From: Euglena gracilis
Lineage: Eukaryota > Euglenida > Euglenophyceae > Euglenales
NCBI GenBank assembly: GCA_039621445.1
Contig: CP154956.1
Span: 7,523,493-7,587,492 of the forward strand
Direction of reading: 5' to 3'
Length of the DNA stretch: 64,000 nt
Of this stretch, positions 10,078-21,600 are shown piece after piece. The notes below the pieces were generated by a model. That model was not told the DNA's origin. It searched no databases and saw only the letters and a program-made list of their open reading frames with translations. The position numbers were made by a program, and so were the translations under genes. Position 1 is the first letter of the stretch; each line of letters begins with the position of its first letter.

Positions 10078-11925
10078 GAAAGACAAAATGATTCTCCATC
10101 TCAACTCCATGATGGACATGCCAGAAATGTTTGTGTTGCTCTGCAATTTTTTGCAAAATGGGTGGGGGGTCCCAAAAAAACAGCATACCTCTGCCGTGAA
10201 CGATTCCATACCTTTTTCACTTTTGTCAGTAAAGGATGAAATCTGATGGACTCCAACCCAGGTAAATACTGCAGTGAGGCATACGCACATCGAGCATCAG
10301 CTTGTGACAGTTTGTGTAGGTCCAAAAGGGCAGTGGCCAGCTCCATCCTGGAGACTTGCAAGGGCTCCAATCCTTTCTGTTGTAGAATTACAAAAAGCTT
10401 TCTGAAGGCACTGTCATAACGCTTCAGGGGTCCCTAACTCCTCAGGACATTTTCAATGTCTTGATGTGGCATTTTTTGCTGTTCCAAAAGGAACCTGTTA
10501 CCACTGTGCAAGCCAGGGGCCAATTTGGCTTTGGCATTGACTGCCCCCAACAATTGCTGAACATGCCTTCCCTGGGGGGTAAAACCAACATTCTTGTCCC
10601 TGGTTTGGACATTTTGATTACCACGGACTCGAAACCCACATGGGTGTCACCAAAAGACATTTCACCTGTTTGTTCAGTCTCAGTCTGATGAGCCAGGGAA
10701 AAATTACTTTCCATGGGGGGTTGACATAAACATCTTGGACTGAAGTCAGGTCGCATTTCAATGCAACCACCAGAAAGGCCTGGTGGTGGGGCCATCTGGC
10801 CACAAATTTTTGGAATTTTGCATTTCCTGGAGACGCAAACATGTCTGTGTCTGGAGCAATGTCTTTCCTGAAAAACTTCAAAATTTTGGTGAACAGGTTT
10901 GGGCACAGGGTATAATCCCCCTTGTCTTGATCCCATCTGGTGAGGGGATCTGCCAACATTGCTGCTGAAGGAACCCACTGGACTTGCAGTTGAACTTGGT
11001 TTTCCCAACACCAATGAAATAGGGGTTCCAAAATCTGATTGAGGTGCTGTTTTCTTCCCCCCCCATTTGGTGAGATAATGCTACTTGATTGCCCACATTT
11101 AACAGCACCGTTTCTCCAGGCTGGGCAAATGCTTTTACAGTTTGAACTGCTGCCATCAGCTCTTTCACATTTATATGTAAACAATTTTTCTCCCTCCAAA
11201 ATTCTTGGATGATTTGATTTTGGGATGAGTCCACTCCCCCCCATGCCCATGTGGAGGAGTCTGAATGGAGCACCCTTTTTGCCTGTTGTAGGAAAGGCCT
11301 GCCCAGGCCTGGCTGCAAGTATGCCTTCAGCACTTTGATTTCCCCTTTCAGCCTTCGTGGAATGTCGATGCAAAAATCCCAGCCCTTTTCTTGGTGCATC
11401 TGGCTGAACTTTAAAAACTCCTGGGTTACCAGTCTTAAAAATGGCAGAGCAGGCAGGTAACTTCTGACTTGTCACAGAATGCTGGCTATCTTCCTGCAAC
11501 TCAACTTTTTTTTTTCCTCAGTTTTTGGGCCATCACCACCTTGCCCAGTTCCTTTCTGATAGTCTTTAATTTGTGTGGGGGCACCTCCAGCTGACCTTTT
11601 TTCAAGTCTATGATGAATCCCAAATGTTGCAGCCTTTGTGTGGGAGTAAACACAGACTTTTTCTGGCTGACCTTGAACCCAGCCTCCCCTAACGTGTCCA
11701 GCATCTGCAGCAAATGTTTTTTTAACCAAATTTTCTGTTGAACCAAACGGAATGATGTCGTCCAAATAGACGAACACCTGCATTCCCTTTGACCTCAACA
11801 GTTTTAGCAGAACTTTCATTAGTGACATGAACAATTTTGGGCGGGTGCTTAGTCCAAAACAGGCTCCCTGAAACTCCCACTGGTCTGACCCAACTTGAAT
11901 TCTGACAAATCTTTTGAACTCTTTT
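10078..11925 (-). repeat. Tandem unit 2 of element B
   Basis: 1,848 bp. It shares with units 3 and 4 the changes YLDDIIPFG and VVALKCDL, against YLDDIILFG and VDALKCDL in unit 1. Units 2-4 were therefore copied from one altered template and not independently from unit 1. Confidence 0.85.
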
Positions 11926-13773
11926 GAAAGACAAAATGATTCTCCATCTCAACTCCATGATGGACATGCCAGAAATGTTTGTGTTGCTCTGCAATTTTTT
12001 GCAAAATGGGTTGGGGGGGGTCCCAAAAAAACAGCATACCTCTGCCGTGAACGATTCCATACCTTTTTCACTTTTGTCAGTAAAGGATGAAATCTGATGG
12101 ACTCCAACCCAGGTAAATACTGCAGTGAGGCATACGCACATCGAGCATCAGCTTGTGACAGTTTGTGTAGGTCCAAAAGGGCAGTGGCCAGCTCCATCCT
12201 GGAGACTTGCAAGGGCTCCAATCCTTTCTGTTGTAGAATTACAAAAAGCTTTCTGAAGGCACTGTCATAACGCTTCAGGGGTCCCTAACTCCTCAGGACA
12301 TTTTCAATGTCTTGATGTGGCATTTTTTGCTGTTCCAAAAGGAACCTGTTACCACTGTGCAAGCCAGGGGCCAATTTGGCTTTGGCATTGACTGCCCCCA
12401 ACAATTGCTGAACATGCCTTCCCTGGGGGGTAAAACCAACATTCTTGTCCCTGGTTTGGACATTTTGATTACCACGGACTCGAAACCCACATGGGTGTCA
12501 CCAAAAGACATTTCACCTGTTTGTTCAGTCTCAGTCTGATGAGCCAGGGAAAAATTACTTTCCATGGGGGGTTGACATAAACATCTTGGACTGAAGTCAG
12601 GTCGCATTTCAATGCATCCACCAGAAAGGCCTGGTGGTGGGGCCATCTGGCCACAAATTTTTGGAATTTTGCATTTCCTGGAGACGCAAACATGTCTGTG
12701 TCTGGAGCAATGTCTTTCCTGAAAAACTTCAAAATTTTGGTGAACAGGTTTGGGCACAGGGTATAATCCCCCTTGTCTTGATCCCATCTGGTGAGGGGAT
12801 CTGCCAACATTGCTGCTGAAGGAACCCACTGGACTTGCAGTTGAACTTGGTTTTCCCAACACCAATGAAATAGGGGTTCCAAAATCTGATTGAGGTGCTG
12901 TTTTCTTCCCCCCCCCCATTTGGTGAGATAACTTAATGCTACTTGATTGCCCACATTTAACAGCACCGTTTCTCCAGGCTGGGCAAATGCTTTTACAGTT
13001 TGAACTGCTGCCATCAGCTCTTTCACATTTATATGTAAACAATTTTTCTCCCTCCAAAATTCTTGGATGATTTGATTTTGGGATGAGTCCACTCCCCCCC
13101 ATGCCCATGTGGAGGAGTCTGAATGGAGCACCCTTTTTGCCTGTTGTAGGAAAGGCCTGCCCAGGCCTGGCTGCAAGTATGCCTTCAGCACTTTGATTTC
13201 CCCTTTCAGCCTTTGTGGAATGTCGATGCAAAAATCCCAGCCCTTTTCTTGGTGCATCTGGCTGAACTTTAAAAACTCCTGGGTTACCAGTCTTAAAAAT
13301 GGCAGAGCAGGCAGGTAACTTCTGACTTGTCACAGAATGCTGGCTATCTTCCTGCAACTCAACTTCCTCAGTTTTTGGGCCATCACCACCTTGCCCAGTT
13401 CCTTTCTGATAGTCTTTAATTTGTGTGGGGGCACCTCCAGCTGACCTTTTTTCAAGTCTATGATGAATCCCAAATGTTGCAGCCTTTGTGTGGGAGTAAA
13501 CACAGACTTTTTCTGGCTGACCTTGAACCCAGCCTCCCCTAACGTGTCCAGCATCTGCAGCAAATGTTTTTTCACCAAATTTTCTGTTGAACCAAACAGA
13601 ATGATGTCGTCCAAATAGACGAACACCTGCATTCCCTTTGACCTCCACAGTTTTAGCAGAACTTTCATTAGTGACATGAACAATTTTGGGAGGGTGCTTA
13701 GTCCAAAACAGGCTCCCTGAAACTCCCACTGGTCTGACCCCACTTGAATTCTGACAAATCTTTTGAAATCTTT
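11926..13773 (-). repeat. Tandem unit 1 of element B (ancestral-like)
   Basis: The rightmost unit. It is continuous on its right with the N-terminal half of RT, so it keeps the original RT context. It carries small indels relative to the others, for example in the C-run near 12910 and the lack of an 8-T run near 13365. Confidence 0.8.
12469..13257 (-). pseudogene. RNase H domain of element B (unit 1 copy)
   Basis: An open frame of 262 codons. Motifs in order: VLHSDSSTWAWGG, LHINVKELMAAVQTV, LLNVGNQVALSYL, QVQWVPSAAMLADPLTRW, TDMFASPGNAKFQKF and DVYVNPPWKVIFPW. They correspond one to one with element A. The copies in units 2-4 are broken by a frame change in the C-run that follows NQVALS. Confidence 0.8.
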
Positions 13774-14208
13774 TTCCAGCCCCACATGAAAGTATGCATC
13801 TTTCAAGTCTAGCTTGACTGCCCAATCCCCTTTTTTCAGAGTGGGGAAAATTGTGGACATGTTTTCCAAAGTGAACTTTTCTGGACAGCAAAATTAATTT
13901 AGGTCTCGACAATCTGTGATAAGTCGATGCTAGACCCCCTCCCATTCTGGTTTGGACAACACAAACCATGGCACTAGGTGGGCAGTGTCTTGGGCATTTT
14001 GCAACTTTTTGGTTGCCCCACTTTCTTGGTACTCCCTTAGGATTTTTGAGGCCAGGCTGACTTCTTGATCTGACTTTTGCTGCTGTCTTGTTAACAGACA
14101 CCTGGGTAGGGGTTGGACTGGCTGCACACCAGTTTGAATTAGGGCTACTACCCACTGATTTGCATTCTCCTGCCACCATGGCAGACATTTCCTTAGTCTC
14201 TGAAACAA
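13330..14208 (-). pseudogene. Reverse transcriptase of element B
   Basis: The palm motifs are clear: SKPEWEGV, ITDCRDLN, WAVKLDLKDAYFHVGL, FQGACFGLSTLPKLF and the active site FVYLDDIILFG with the two metal-binding aspartates, then GFKVSQKKS and QHLGFIIDL. Two in-frame stops lie between about 13,870 and 13,930. It makes cDNA from the element's RNA; this copy is interrupted. Confidence 0.85.
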
Positions 14209-14249
14209 GGGTACCCCCAGCCATGCCCTTTCTTTGAAATCCAGGCCCT

Positions 14250-15694
14250 GAATTATTCATTTCTCCCATTCCTCTGGTAGGGAGTTTGTTGTGGGCCAGG
14301 TCTCTGTCTCCCTGAGCCCTTGCCAGACTGGGGATGGCTTCAGAGCAGGGGTCAGCAGGGGGATTACCTCCTCCATGGAGCTCAGCTGGGGGGTCTCTCC
14401 CCCACTCCCTGGATGGTCTGGCCTTAATGGCTTCACCCCTTCTTGGGGTCTTTGATGCTTCATGCTTTGCCCTTGCCTTTCCTGGGGACATGAGTGGGGA
14501 GGTGGAAGATTCAGTAGGGGAACCATACCCCTTCTGCCATCCTGGGCTCTTCCACCGGCTGCCATAGCCTTTTCCTCTCCCAGGCTTGAATTGGCTGCCA
14601 TAGCCTTTTCCTTTGCCAAACTTGAACTTAAATCCTTTGTTTCCTGTGGGGATGGGAAAATGAGACATAGAATGTCTGGAGAATGCTGTTGCCAAGCCTG
14701 CTTGATTCAGAGCCCATTGGGCTTTGTCAACAGCCAAATCTTCTTTGGTGAACAGCCCGTTGTTTGTACTTGGGATGGCCCCTGGGATGCTGCACTTCTT
14801 CCTCTCCCTCAGCAACGTCTGCTCCAGCTCTGCCACAGCAAAAAACAATTGTTGACCCAATATTTGATAGTCTGTCTCCACAATGCCATACAGGCAGGCC
14901 ACCATTCTTTCCAGGTGTAACATCTTTTGTTGCCATGCCTTCAATTGCTTGTCCCAGGCCCCTTTGCCGTCCTGGTTGTGGTTATTATCCTCTGCTCGCA
15001 TTTTTAACCCCTGGTACCTGGGCAGCTCTCCCAGGACCATCTTCCAGGGGAGTCTCACTCCCTTTTCGACGTGCCGAAGGCACGCTGCCAGCTCTGGCGC
15101 CAGTGGCGCCAGTTCTTCCTGCCAGGGGAGCCGTTCTTCCGCGTCGTCGTTGTCGTTGTCCTCCTCGTCTTCTCTGTCCTCCTCCATCGCGGACCGCTCC
15201 GCTCTCTGCGTCATCCCCTTGTCTCGCTTCGAACTTTTCTCCAGCCAACGATCAGCCAGCTTGAACGCCAAGTCCGCCGCTGTCTGCCCCAAGTCGATCA
15301 GCGGTACCTCCACGCTTCCAGCTAACGCCACCGAGTACAAGAAAGAATTCCTGTAGTCTCCCACTTGGCTGGAGACCATCGCCACCTTGGTCAACTCGTG
15401 GACCTTCTTTGCGCACTTCGTCGTGTGCCATCCGCCTCCCAGCCAGTTTTGGCCGGCCACGATGACGCTCACTCGGGATTCCGGGGACGATTCCGCCAGT
15501 AATTTCGCCACCTTGCCCTCGTTGAAGAACAATTCTGTCCACGCGCTGTTGAACACGTTCTCGTCTTCTGATGTTAATTGCCATTCATTGTCGCAGGACG
15601 TTAATATCCGCCAACTCCGGCACCAAAAAGCAGTAAGAAGCACCCCGCCAAAAGCCGCCAAAAGAACACAAACAACAAAACAGCCGGCACACAA
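14250..15694 (-). CDS. Gag-like ORF of element B
   Basis: The frame is open from an ATG at 15694. The N-terminal part is mixed helical (KVAKLLAESSPESRVSVIVA; DLGQTAADLAFKLADRWLEK), followed by an acidic run (EEDREDEEDNDNDDAEER) and a basic Gly-rich region with repeated KGYGS, typical of a nucleic-acid-binding Gag tail. The frame stays open by chance into the overlapping RT region as far as 12293, so the long open frame there is not one protein. The left edge of the true Gag is my estimate. Confidence 0.6.
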
Positions 15695-15701
15695 AGCAGG
15701 A

Positions 15702-15735
15702 TCTCACCCCCAGAGTTTGCGAAGCCCGAATGGTC
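15702..15735 (-). repeat. Right terminal inverted repeat of element B
   Basis: The inverse partner of 5855-5888. It lies at the 5' end of the element, just before the Gag-like ORF. Confidence 0.75.
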
Positions 15736-15898
15736 GGCCGTAGGACGTCCAGACCCACCCACCTCTCCCCCCCCCCCTGATTCGTGCTTGTTGTCGGCCT
15801 TGCCAAATTAAAAAAAGTGTTCCAGCCTTCACCATGTTGTGGGGGGTCCGGGCTTGGGGGACACCGAACAAGCACCTCTGGTCATCCATGCCCCTAGG

Positions 15899-15978
15899 CC
15901 CAGCATCGCCCAGCATCGCCCAGCATCGCCCAGCATCGCTCAGCATCGCCCAGCATCGCCCAGCATCGCCCAGCATCG
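15899..15978. repeat. 10-bp tandem repeat (CCCAGCATCG)
   Basis: Eight almost perfect units, with one variant (GCTCAGCATCG). Two further units occur near the other end of the block at about 17661-17678. Confidence 0.9.
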
Positions 15979-16029
15979 CCTTTGGAGCCCTTGAAGGTGT
16001 ACCTTTTATGCTTGCTGTTTTTGCCGATT

Positions 16030-16665
16030 CGCCCACTTTTGGCTACTTTTAGCTATCTTTGGTTGCTTTTTGACCACTGTGACTGCTTTTTGTACACTTT
16101 TGCCCACATTTGCTGCCTTTTGACCAATTTTGACTGCTTCTTGACCACTTTTACTGCTATTTGCCCTCTTTTGCCCATTTCCAACCACCTTTGCGGCTTT
16201 TTGATCACTTTTGCTGCTTTTTGACCACTTTTGACCACTTTTGCCTGCTTTTTGACCACTTTTGACAACTTTTGCTGCTTTTTGACCACTTTTGCCCACG
16301 TTTGCCTCTTTTTTGCCCACTTTTGGCCATTGTTGCTGCTTTTTGATCACTTTTGCTGCTTTTTGACCACTTTTGTTGCTATTTGACCACCTTTGCCCAC
16401 TTTTGCCTGCTTTTTGACCACTTTTGACAACTTTTGCTGCTTTTTGACCACTTTTGCCCACGTTTGCTACTTTTTGCCTACTTTTGGCCATTGTTGCTGC
16501 TTTTTGATCGCTTTTGCTACTTTTTGACCACTTTTGTTGCTGTTTGGCCACTTTTGCCCACTTTTGCCAGCTTCTTGACCATTTTTGGTGTTTTCTGCCC
16601 ACTTTTGCCCCACTTTTGCCTGCTTTTTGACCACTTTTTGACCACTTTTGCTGCTTTTTGCCCGC
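16030..16665. repeat. Interspersed tandem repeats of TTTTTGACCACTTTTGC type
   Basis: About 630 bp of repeated words TTTTTGACCA, CTTTTGCTGC and CTTTTGCCCA in varying order, with a longer pattern of about 150 bp that repeats (compare 16,260-16,350 with 16,420-16,510). The - strand frames give Lys/Ser-rich pseudo-proteins that I do not regard as genes. Confidence 0.85.
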
Positions 16666-16899
16666 ACAAGATGTGTTGCGCAGGCCTTTGAGATGGCAAC
16701 AGCGAGTGCAAGTTGCAAGCCTCTTGCCGGTCAGACAAACAGAGACCAAAACAGTTGTTGTGCTGGAGGGTGGAGGGTGGCACCTTCAACAGCAACGAGG
16801 TGTCGACCCAACACCCCGCCCAGACCAGGCTGGATCTGCGGCGAGTGTAAATGTTCAGAGGTTATACCAACAACAATCAAGGAAGGACACAGCAAAATG

Positions 16900-17310
16900 G
16901 CGTTGTCCAGCATATGCACCTTGTCCACCATCTGCATCCTGTCCAGCATCCGCACCTTGTCCAGCATCGGCATGTTGTCCACCATCTACATCTTGTCCAG
17001 CATTGACATCTTTTCAGTATCTGCAACGTTGTCCGGTGTCCGCATCCACTTCATCTTGTCCAGTATCTGCTTCTTGTCCTGCATCTGCCTGTTGTCCAGC
17101 ATTTGCATCTTGTCCAGCATCTGCACCTTGCACAGCGTCGGCACCTTGTCCAGCACCGTCGTCTTATCAGTATCTGCACCTTGTCCACCATCTGCATGTT
17201 GTTCAGCATCCACTTCCTCTTTTCCAGCATCGGCGTCTTGTCTGGTATTTACATCTTGTCCAACACCTGTACGGCATCTGCATCTTGTCCAGAGTCTGTC
17301 CAGTATTCAT
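16900..17310. repeat. 18-bp tandem repeat (TTGTCCAGCATCTGCATC type)
   Basis: More than 20 degenerate units around TTGTCCAGCATCTGCACC. The period is a multiple of three, so frames stay open on both strands, but the translation is only a Ser/Cys or Ile/Leu repeat. It is followed to about 17,560 by A-rich sequence with CAAAATGRCC words. Confidence 0.85.
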
Positions 17311-17699
17311 CCAATGGCATAAAACCATAAAAGCCACAAAAACCCAAAATTGACCACAAAAAGCCCCCAAAAAGCAACCAAAATGACCTAAAATGCTTCA
17401 AATGACCAAAAAAATGCCCAAAAACACCAAAAGGTTGTGAAAATTGACCCAAAATCACCACAAAGGCACAAAATGGCCCAAAATGCCATAAAATGTCCTC
17501 ATATTGACCCAAATTAGCTAATATTTGTCAACACAGTGACAAATAACCCCCAAATTAGCAAAAATTGATCCATAATGGCCAAAATGGATTTAAGACTGGA
17601 GAATTGTGGGGAAATTATCCCAGAAATGGGTTTAATTCTTCAAAATGTACAAAAAAATGCCAGCATCGCCCAGCATCATCAGAGGTGCTTGTTCGGTGT

Positions 17700-18483
17700 A
17701 TGCTCCTCTCTCTCTCTCCTTGTTGAATCTCCCTTCCCATTCCCATCTCCAAAACATATGATCATGCAGGGCAAGGTGACAACACCAACGTGTGGTGCAC
17801 AGTAATCCCTGTATGACACAAGCTGTGGGTCCTGCGAACAGAGCAGGCCAGAAAATAAACCAGGTCTCGCAATATTTCGTCCCACAATAAAAAAATAAAT
17901 TCGACCGAAAAGAGTCGGGATAACACTGTCAGGGTTCGCAGTGAGAGCAGCAGGGCAGAACCAACACTGGTGTACAACAGCAGGCCCCGATGGCCTCCTT
18001 GCCACCAAGGAGGTGATGGATGAAGGCGAAGCAGGACCCTGCAAAAAAAACACCACATAGGCTTTTCCGTCGCGCAAATCCGCCGTTGTTTTTTTGTGTG
18101 GTCTGACCCGAGTGCGATGCATTCACCAAAAAGAACAATGAGAAAGGGGAGGAACAGCAGCACGGCCACAAACCAACGAGCAGTCAAAGCTGGCTGCCAC
18201 AGTCCGGCTATTCGGCGGCTGCAGGCTCCGCAACCGCATCGGCAGCCTTCTCCTTCTGTCGGAGACAATTGGTGTGCCGAGACCAGTTGGTCTCCAACAA
18301 CTGGACCAAACTGAATTATTCGAACATTAAAATTCAATGTTGGCTGGGAGAAAATCTAAAGCTGGACAAAAACTGCTTGGCTGAAACCCAAATCAGAAAT
18401 CGCCAGGAGAAAATCACAAGCAGATGCTGAGATACATACCATACAGAGATCTGGGCAAATAAACCAGCCGAAAAATCGGACTT
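17700..18483. other. Downstream flank of the CCAR-like gene; no gene seen
   Basis: This is the 3' side of the large - strand gene, so it should contain its 3' UTR and cleavage site close to 18,480. Short open frames are present on the - strand (about 17,680-18,340), but they have no recognisable domain and overlap in several frames. Confidence 0.4.
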
Positions 18484-18492
18484 TTATTTATT
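18481..18492 (-). terminator. Poly(A) signal overlapping the stop codon
   Basis: On the - strand the end of the reading frame is AATAAATAAAAG, which contains two overlapping AATAAA hexamers (18487-18492 and 18483-18488). The TAA stop lies within them. Such an overlap implies a very short 3' UTR if the signal is used. Confidence 0.45.
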
Positions 18493-18606
18493 TGCACTCA
18501 CACTGGGAAGAAGAAAAGGAGCAGGCACCTCTTCTCCTGCCGCTGCTTCCTCGGGCTCCACCTCCCGCTGGGTGGAGCATGCACCCTTGTAGGAGAACAA
18601 GCCAGC
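18484..18606 (-). CDS. CCAR1: CCAR-like gene, exon 24 (last)
   Basis: After TTTCTTCGCAG it reads AGLFSYKGACSTQREVEPEE, then AAAGEEVPAPFLLPSVSANK and a TAA stop at 18484-18486. Acidic tail. No long C-terminal coiled coil as in animal CCAR1, so the protein is shortened at this end, unless further 3' exons are spliced in. Confidence 0.75.
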   Translation of the reverse strand, partial: AGLFSYKGACSTQREVEPEEAAAGEEVPAPFLLPSVSANK

Positions 18607-21600
18607 CTGCGAAGAAAAAAAAAATCAGAAAAACAGGAAAACCAACAAAAAACCACTCGGTTTCATACAGCAAATGCAATTTGGCATTAAAATATTGTAA
18701 TGCCCTGGAGGGGGAAACCCCCCAAAACCCCCCCAAAATGGCACATTCACGAAACCACCATTCGCCGGTTACAAGTTCATAAGTTCATGTTGGGCCAGAA
18801 AAACACGCACGAACATGCACTCCCAAACGGGCGGCATACCCCAACCTTGCCGACCGCGGGGGTGTCAATCAGTGTGGCCTTCACCAACTCCTGCACATCC
18901 CGCTGGCAGTGCTCGCCGGTGCGGTAGAAGATCTGCAGCAGGTCTTGCCGCGAGAGGCTACCGCAGGGTGCTTGCTGAGGAAGCGAGGGGGGGGGGGGGC
19001 TGCACAGCAGCGTTACAACGCCAGCATCACAGGGAATATCACAGGCTGCATTTCATAACAAATTAGCAGCAGCAAGTCCTGACAAAGACCCGCCCGGGGG
19101 CACTGGCTGGCCAAAGGGCCAGACACTGGAAAAAAATGGACCCCCCTCCCCCCCGGGGGGGGGGGGGGGCAACTGGAAAAAAAATCCTCCGGCGCTGCGC
19201 GCAGAGGTGGAAATGAGGCTTTTAATAGGTTTTTGGCTGATTTTGTTCCAAAAATTCGTCCAAAAAAATGGCCAAAAACTGGCATTTTGGCCACTTTGGG
19301 GGTCCAAAAAAAATTCCGGGGCTTTGCGCCGGTCGCAGGAAAAAAAATTCCACTAACTAGCCCTGCTAGCAGACCCACAGGGGGGGGGGTCTGTTAGAAA
19401 TCCCACTGACCAAATTTGGACTAGCTGCAGTCCAGCCCCCCCCCGGGGGGGGTGCTGCAATCCCTTAAGCAGAAGCCTGGGGGGGGGGGGTTGGAAACAA
19501 GAAAACGTTGCATATGGTCTGAAAGGAAAATCCTGCCAAATATTTCCGTGCTGTTTTTTTTTTGCCGAGACTTCCAATCTTTTTCACCTGCCAAAAATAT
19601 CTACAGCGCTTTCGGATCCTTTCCGCCAATTCTTTCCATACCACTTTTTTGGCAGCCGATTCCCCCGCCTGCGCCATTTTCCGACCAGAGGGGGGACCCC
19701 CCCAAAAAACAGGATGCAGGGGCAGGGGGGTTGTCGACAACCAACTGTGGGGTTTGGAGACTCCTCTACAAGTGTGCTTGTGGGTCTGCGGGGGTGTACT
19801 GTAGCTGGGCCAGACAAAAATTGGGGGGGTCTGCAAACCCTGATAGAGATATGAACTTCGAAACCAATCTCGCATTCCAACAAGGTTGGAATGACCAGGG
19901 AATCCGAGAACTCCCCCTGGTCATTCCAAGAGTGCCCTGGAGTGCCTGCAATACCTCCCTCCGGGGTGGAGAGAGTCGGTGCCTGTCTGGTAGTGGGCCA
20001 AAAAAATGCCACACTTGCCTTGGTGGAGTGTCCATGTGCCCTGCCCTCTCCGGGGGGGGGGGGTGGATCAGGGTGCCTTGGAGTGCCTGCCCACTTTGGC
20101 ACCCCCCGCCAGGGTGGGGTCGGCAACGCCTCAATTATAATAGCTTCCGGCTTGAGCCGGAAAGCAACAACACACCGCAGAGCTGTCAAAGAACAAGAAT
20201 GGCTTCGCCGCAGTTTCATCGTAATCGTACACGTACTTTGTCAGCTTGAGGGGAGGCAGTGGGGTGTCCAGGTCCACATCCCCTTCCTTCTTCTGCAGAT
20301 GGGAAGCCAAGGGTTCTGAGAGCTGGGTCACACAGCCCACCAGGACCATTCCACCAAGCGCAAATTGCTGGAGTTGAACAGATGTTAAGATATTTTTAAC
20401 GTATTTGTTTGAGATGTGTTTGTTTTAAAAAGCAAACATATCCATATGCTTCAAAAAAAAATAAAAAAATGCATCTTCGAAACCCAAGCTGGCATCCGGG
20501 TGGACTTTCCTTGCCGGCGAAAAATTCCCTGCGTCCCGCCACACCTCTTCCTTGGCGGCCTCCTCCTTCTTCTTCTGCTCCAGCTCCTGAATCTCCGCCT
20601 CGCGCAGGGTGGCCTTCACCTTGTCCTCCTCCTTCTTGGTCTGTGGGGGCAGATCATCCGAACAACCACAGACGCAACCGTCTCCAGAAGAGCAACCTGA
20701 CCCCCGACGTTTTTCTACATTTTTTCAGTCGGCGTTCCTTGGCTCGCTTTCCACTCTTTGGGCACGCTTTTGCCAGCCAATCTCAGGTCAGAAACCTTTG
20801 GCCAATTTTGTCACAAGCAGGCTTCTTTTTGGTCAACCCCCAGGGCGGGAGGGGGGGGGTGCCTTTGTGCCATGGGGTTCCTGCCATAGCACACCCCAGG
20901 GGGAGGTGCAAGCTCTGAAAGCAGCCTGGTCACAATGACCACCATCACTCGACTCAATCAAAACGCCACTTGTGGTGGCAAAAATCGCAGCCCAAACGGC
21001 AGGAGTTCGCTTCACCTCCTGGCAACCCCAAAACAACCCAGCAGAACAACTCTGCACACCTCTTCCTCCTTCTTCTTCTCCTCCTCCAGCTTCTTGCGCT
21101 TGGCCAGACGTTCCTTCATCAGCTCCTCGCGCTCCTTGATCTGCTCCAGGTCCCGCTTGCTGCATGCGCGACGGGAAAAACTCTGCTCCCAAGGCATGGA
21201 TGGCAGAGGTCTGTTTTAGGACCCAGGGGAAGGGGAGGTCCGAACCCACCCACCCACCCCCGCTTCCATTTTGGGGTCAGAAAAGTTTTCGGCACTTTGA
21301 AGCGAAAACTCCGCCACGGAGCATCCACTCTGCCCAACCCCCTCCGGGGGGGGGGGGGGGGCTCGGCAAAGCCCCCCCCCCCGCAACCCGGTTCACGAAA
21401 CTTGAAGGAAAAAAACTCTGGTGGATGGACAGCACCTGGAACCGTAGCAGATTGCCCCCAAGCGGGCCCCCCGGTATGCACCCACCCACCCACGCACAAC
21501 GGCAAATTCCTGGATTGCAGTTTCTGGGGGAGGGGAAGGAAGGAAGTGGTGGGTGGGCCTCCTCCAACCACTGCTTTTCTGCCCGGGGGGGGGGGACCAG

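Larger units (their letters stand above)
5855..15735 (-). mobile_element. DIRS-like retrotransposon B with four tandem internal units
   Basis: Bounded by 34-bp terminal inverted repeats: 5855-5888 and 15702-15735, one mismatch. From right to left it holds a Gag-like ORF, reverse transcriptase, RNase H and tyrosine recombinase. A 1,847-1,848-bp block running from the RT palm through RNase H into the N-terminal part of the recombinase occurs four times head to tail. Only the outermost copies keep the intact upstream RT half and the downstream recombinase half. Without the three extra units the element would be about 4.3 kb. Several frames and stops make it inactive as read. Confidence 0.85.
15861..17699. 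mobile_element. Minisatellite block bounded by a perfect 19-bp inverted repeat
   Basis: ACACCGAACAAGCACCTCT (15861-15879) is the exact inverse of 17681-17699. Both ends continue inward into copies of CAGCATCGCC. The interior is three different tandem repeats and holds no coding sequence. It could be a foldback-type element or two inverted copies of one element end. I saw no target duplication. Confidence 0.5.

Noticed and set aside
12293-15694. Single 1,133-codon ORF on the - strand
   Set aside because: Only the right part (to about 14,250) is a Gag-like protein. The rest is RT, RNase H and later sequence read in the wrong frame, since the proper motifs are in other frames. It is not one protein.
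16006-16749. Lys/Ser/Gln-rich ORF of 247 codons
   Set aside because: It is the translation of the TTTTTGACCACTTTTGC tandem repeats. Composition follows the repeat unit and there is no start context or domain.
17679-18337. Possible small gene downstream of the CCAR-like gene (- strand, about 150-190 codons)
   Set aside because: Two overlapping frames are open over the same stretch with no recognisable motif, splice sites or codon pattern.
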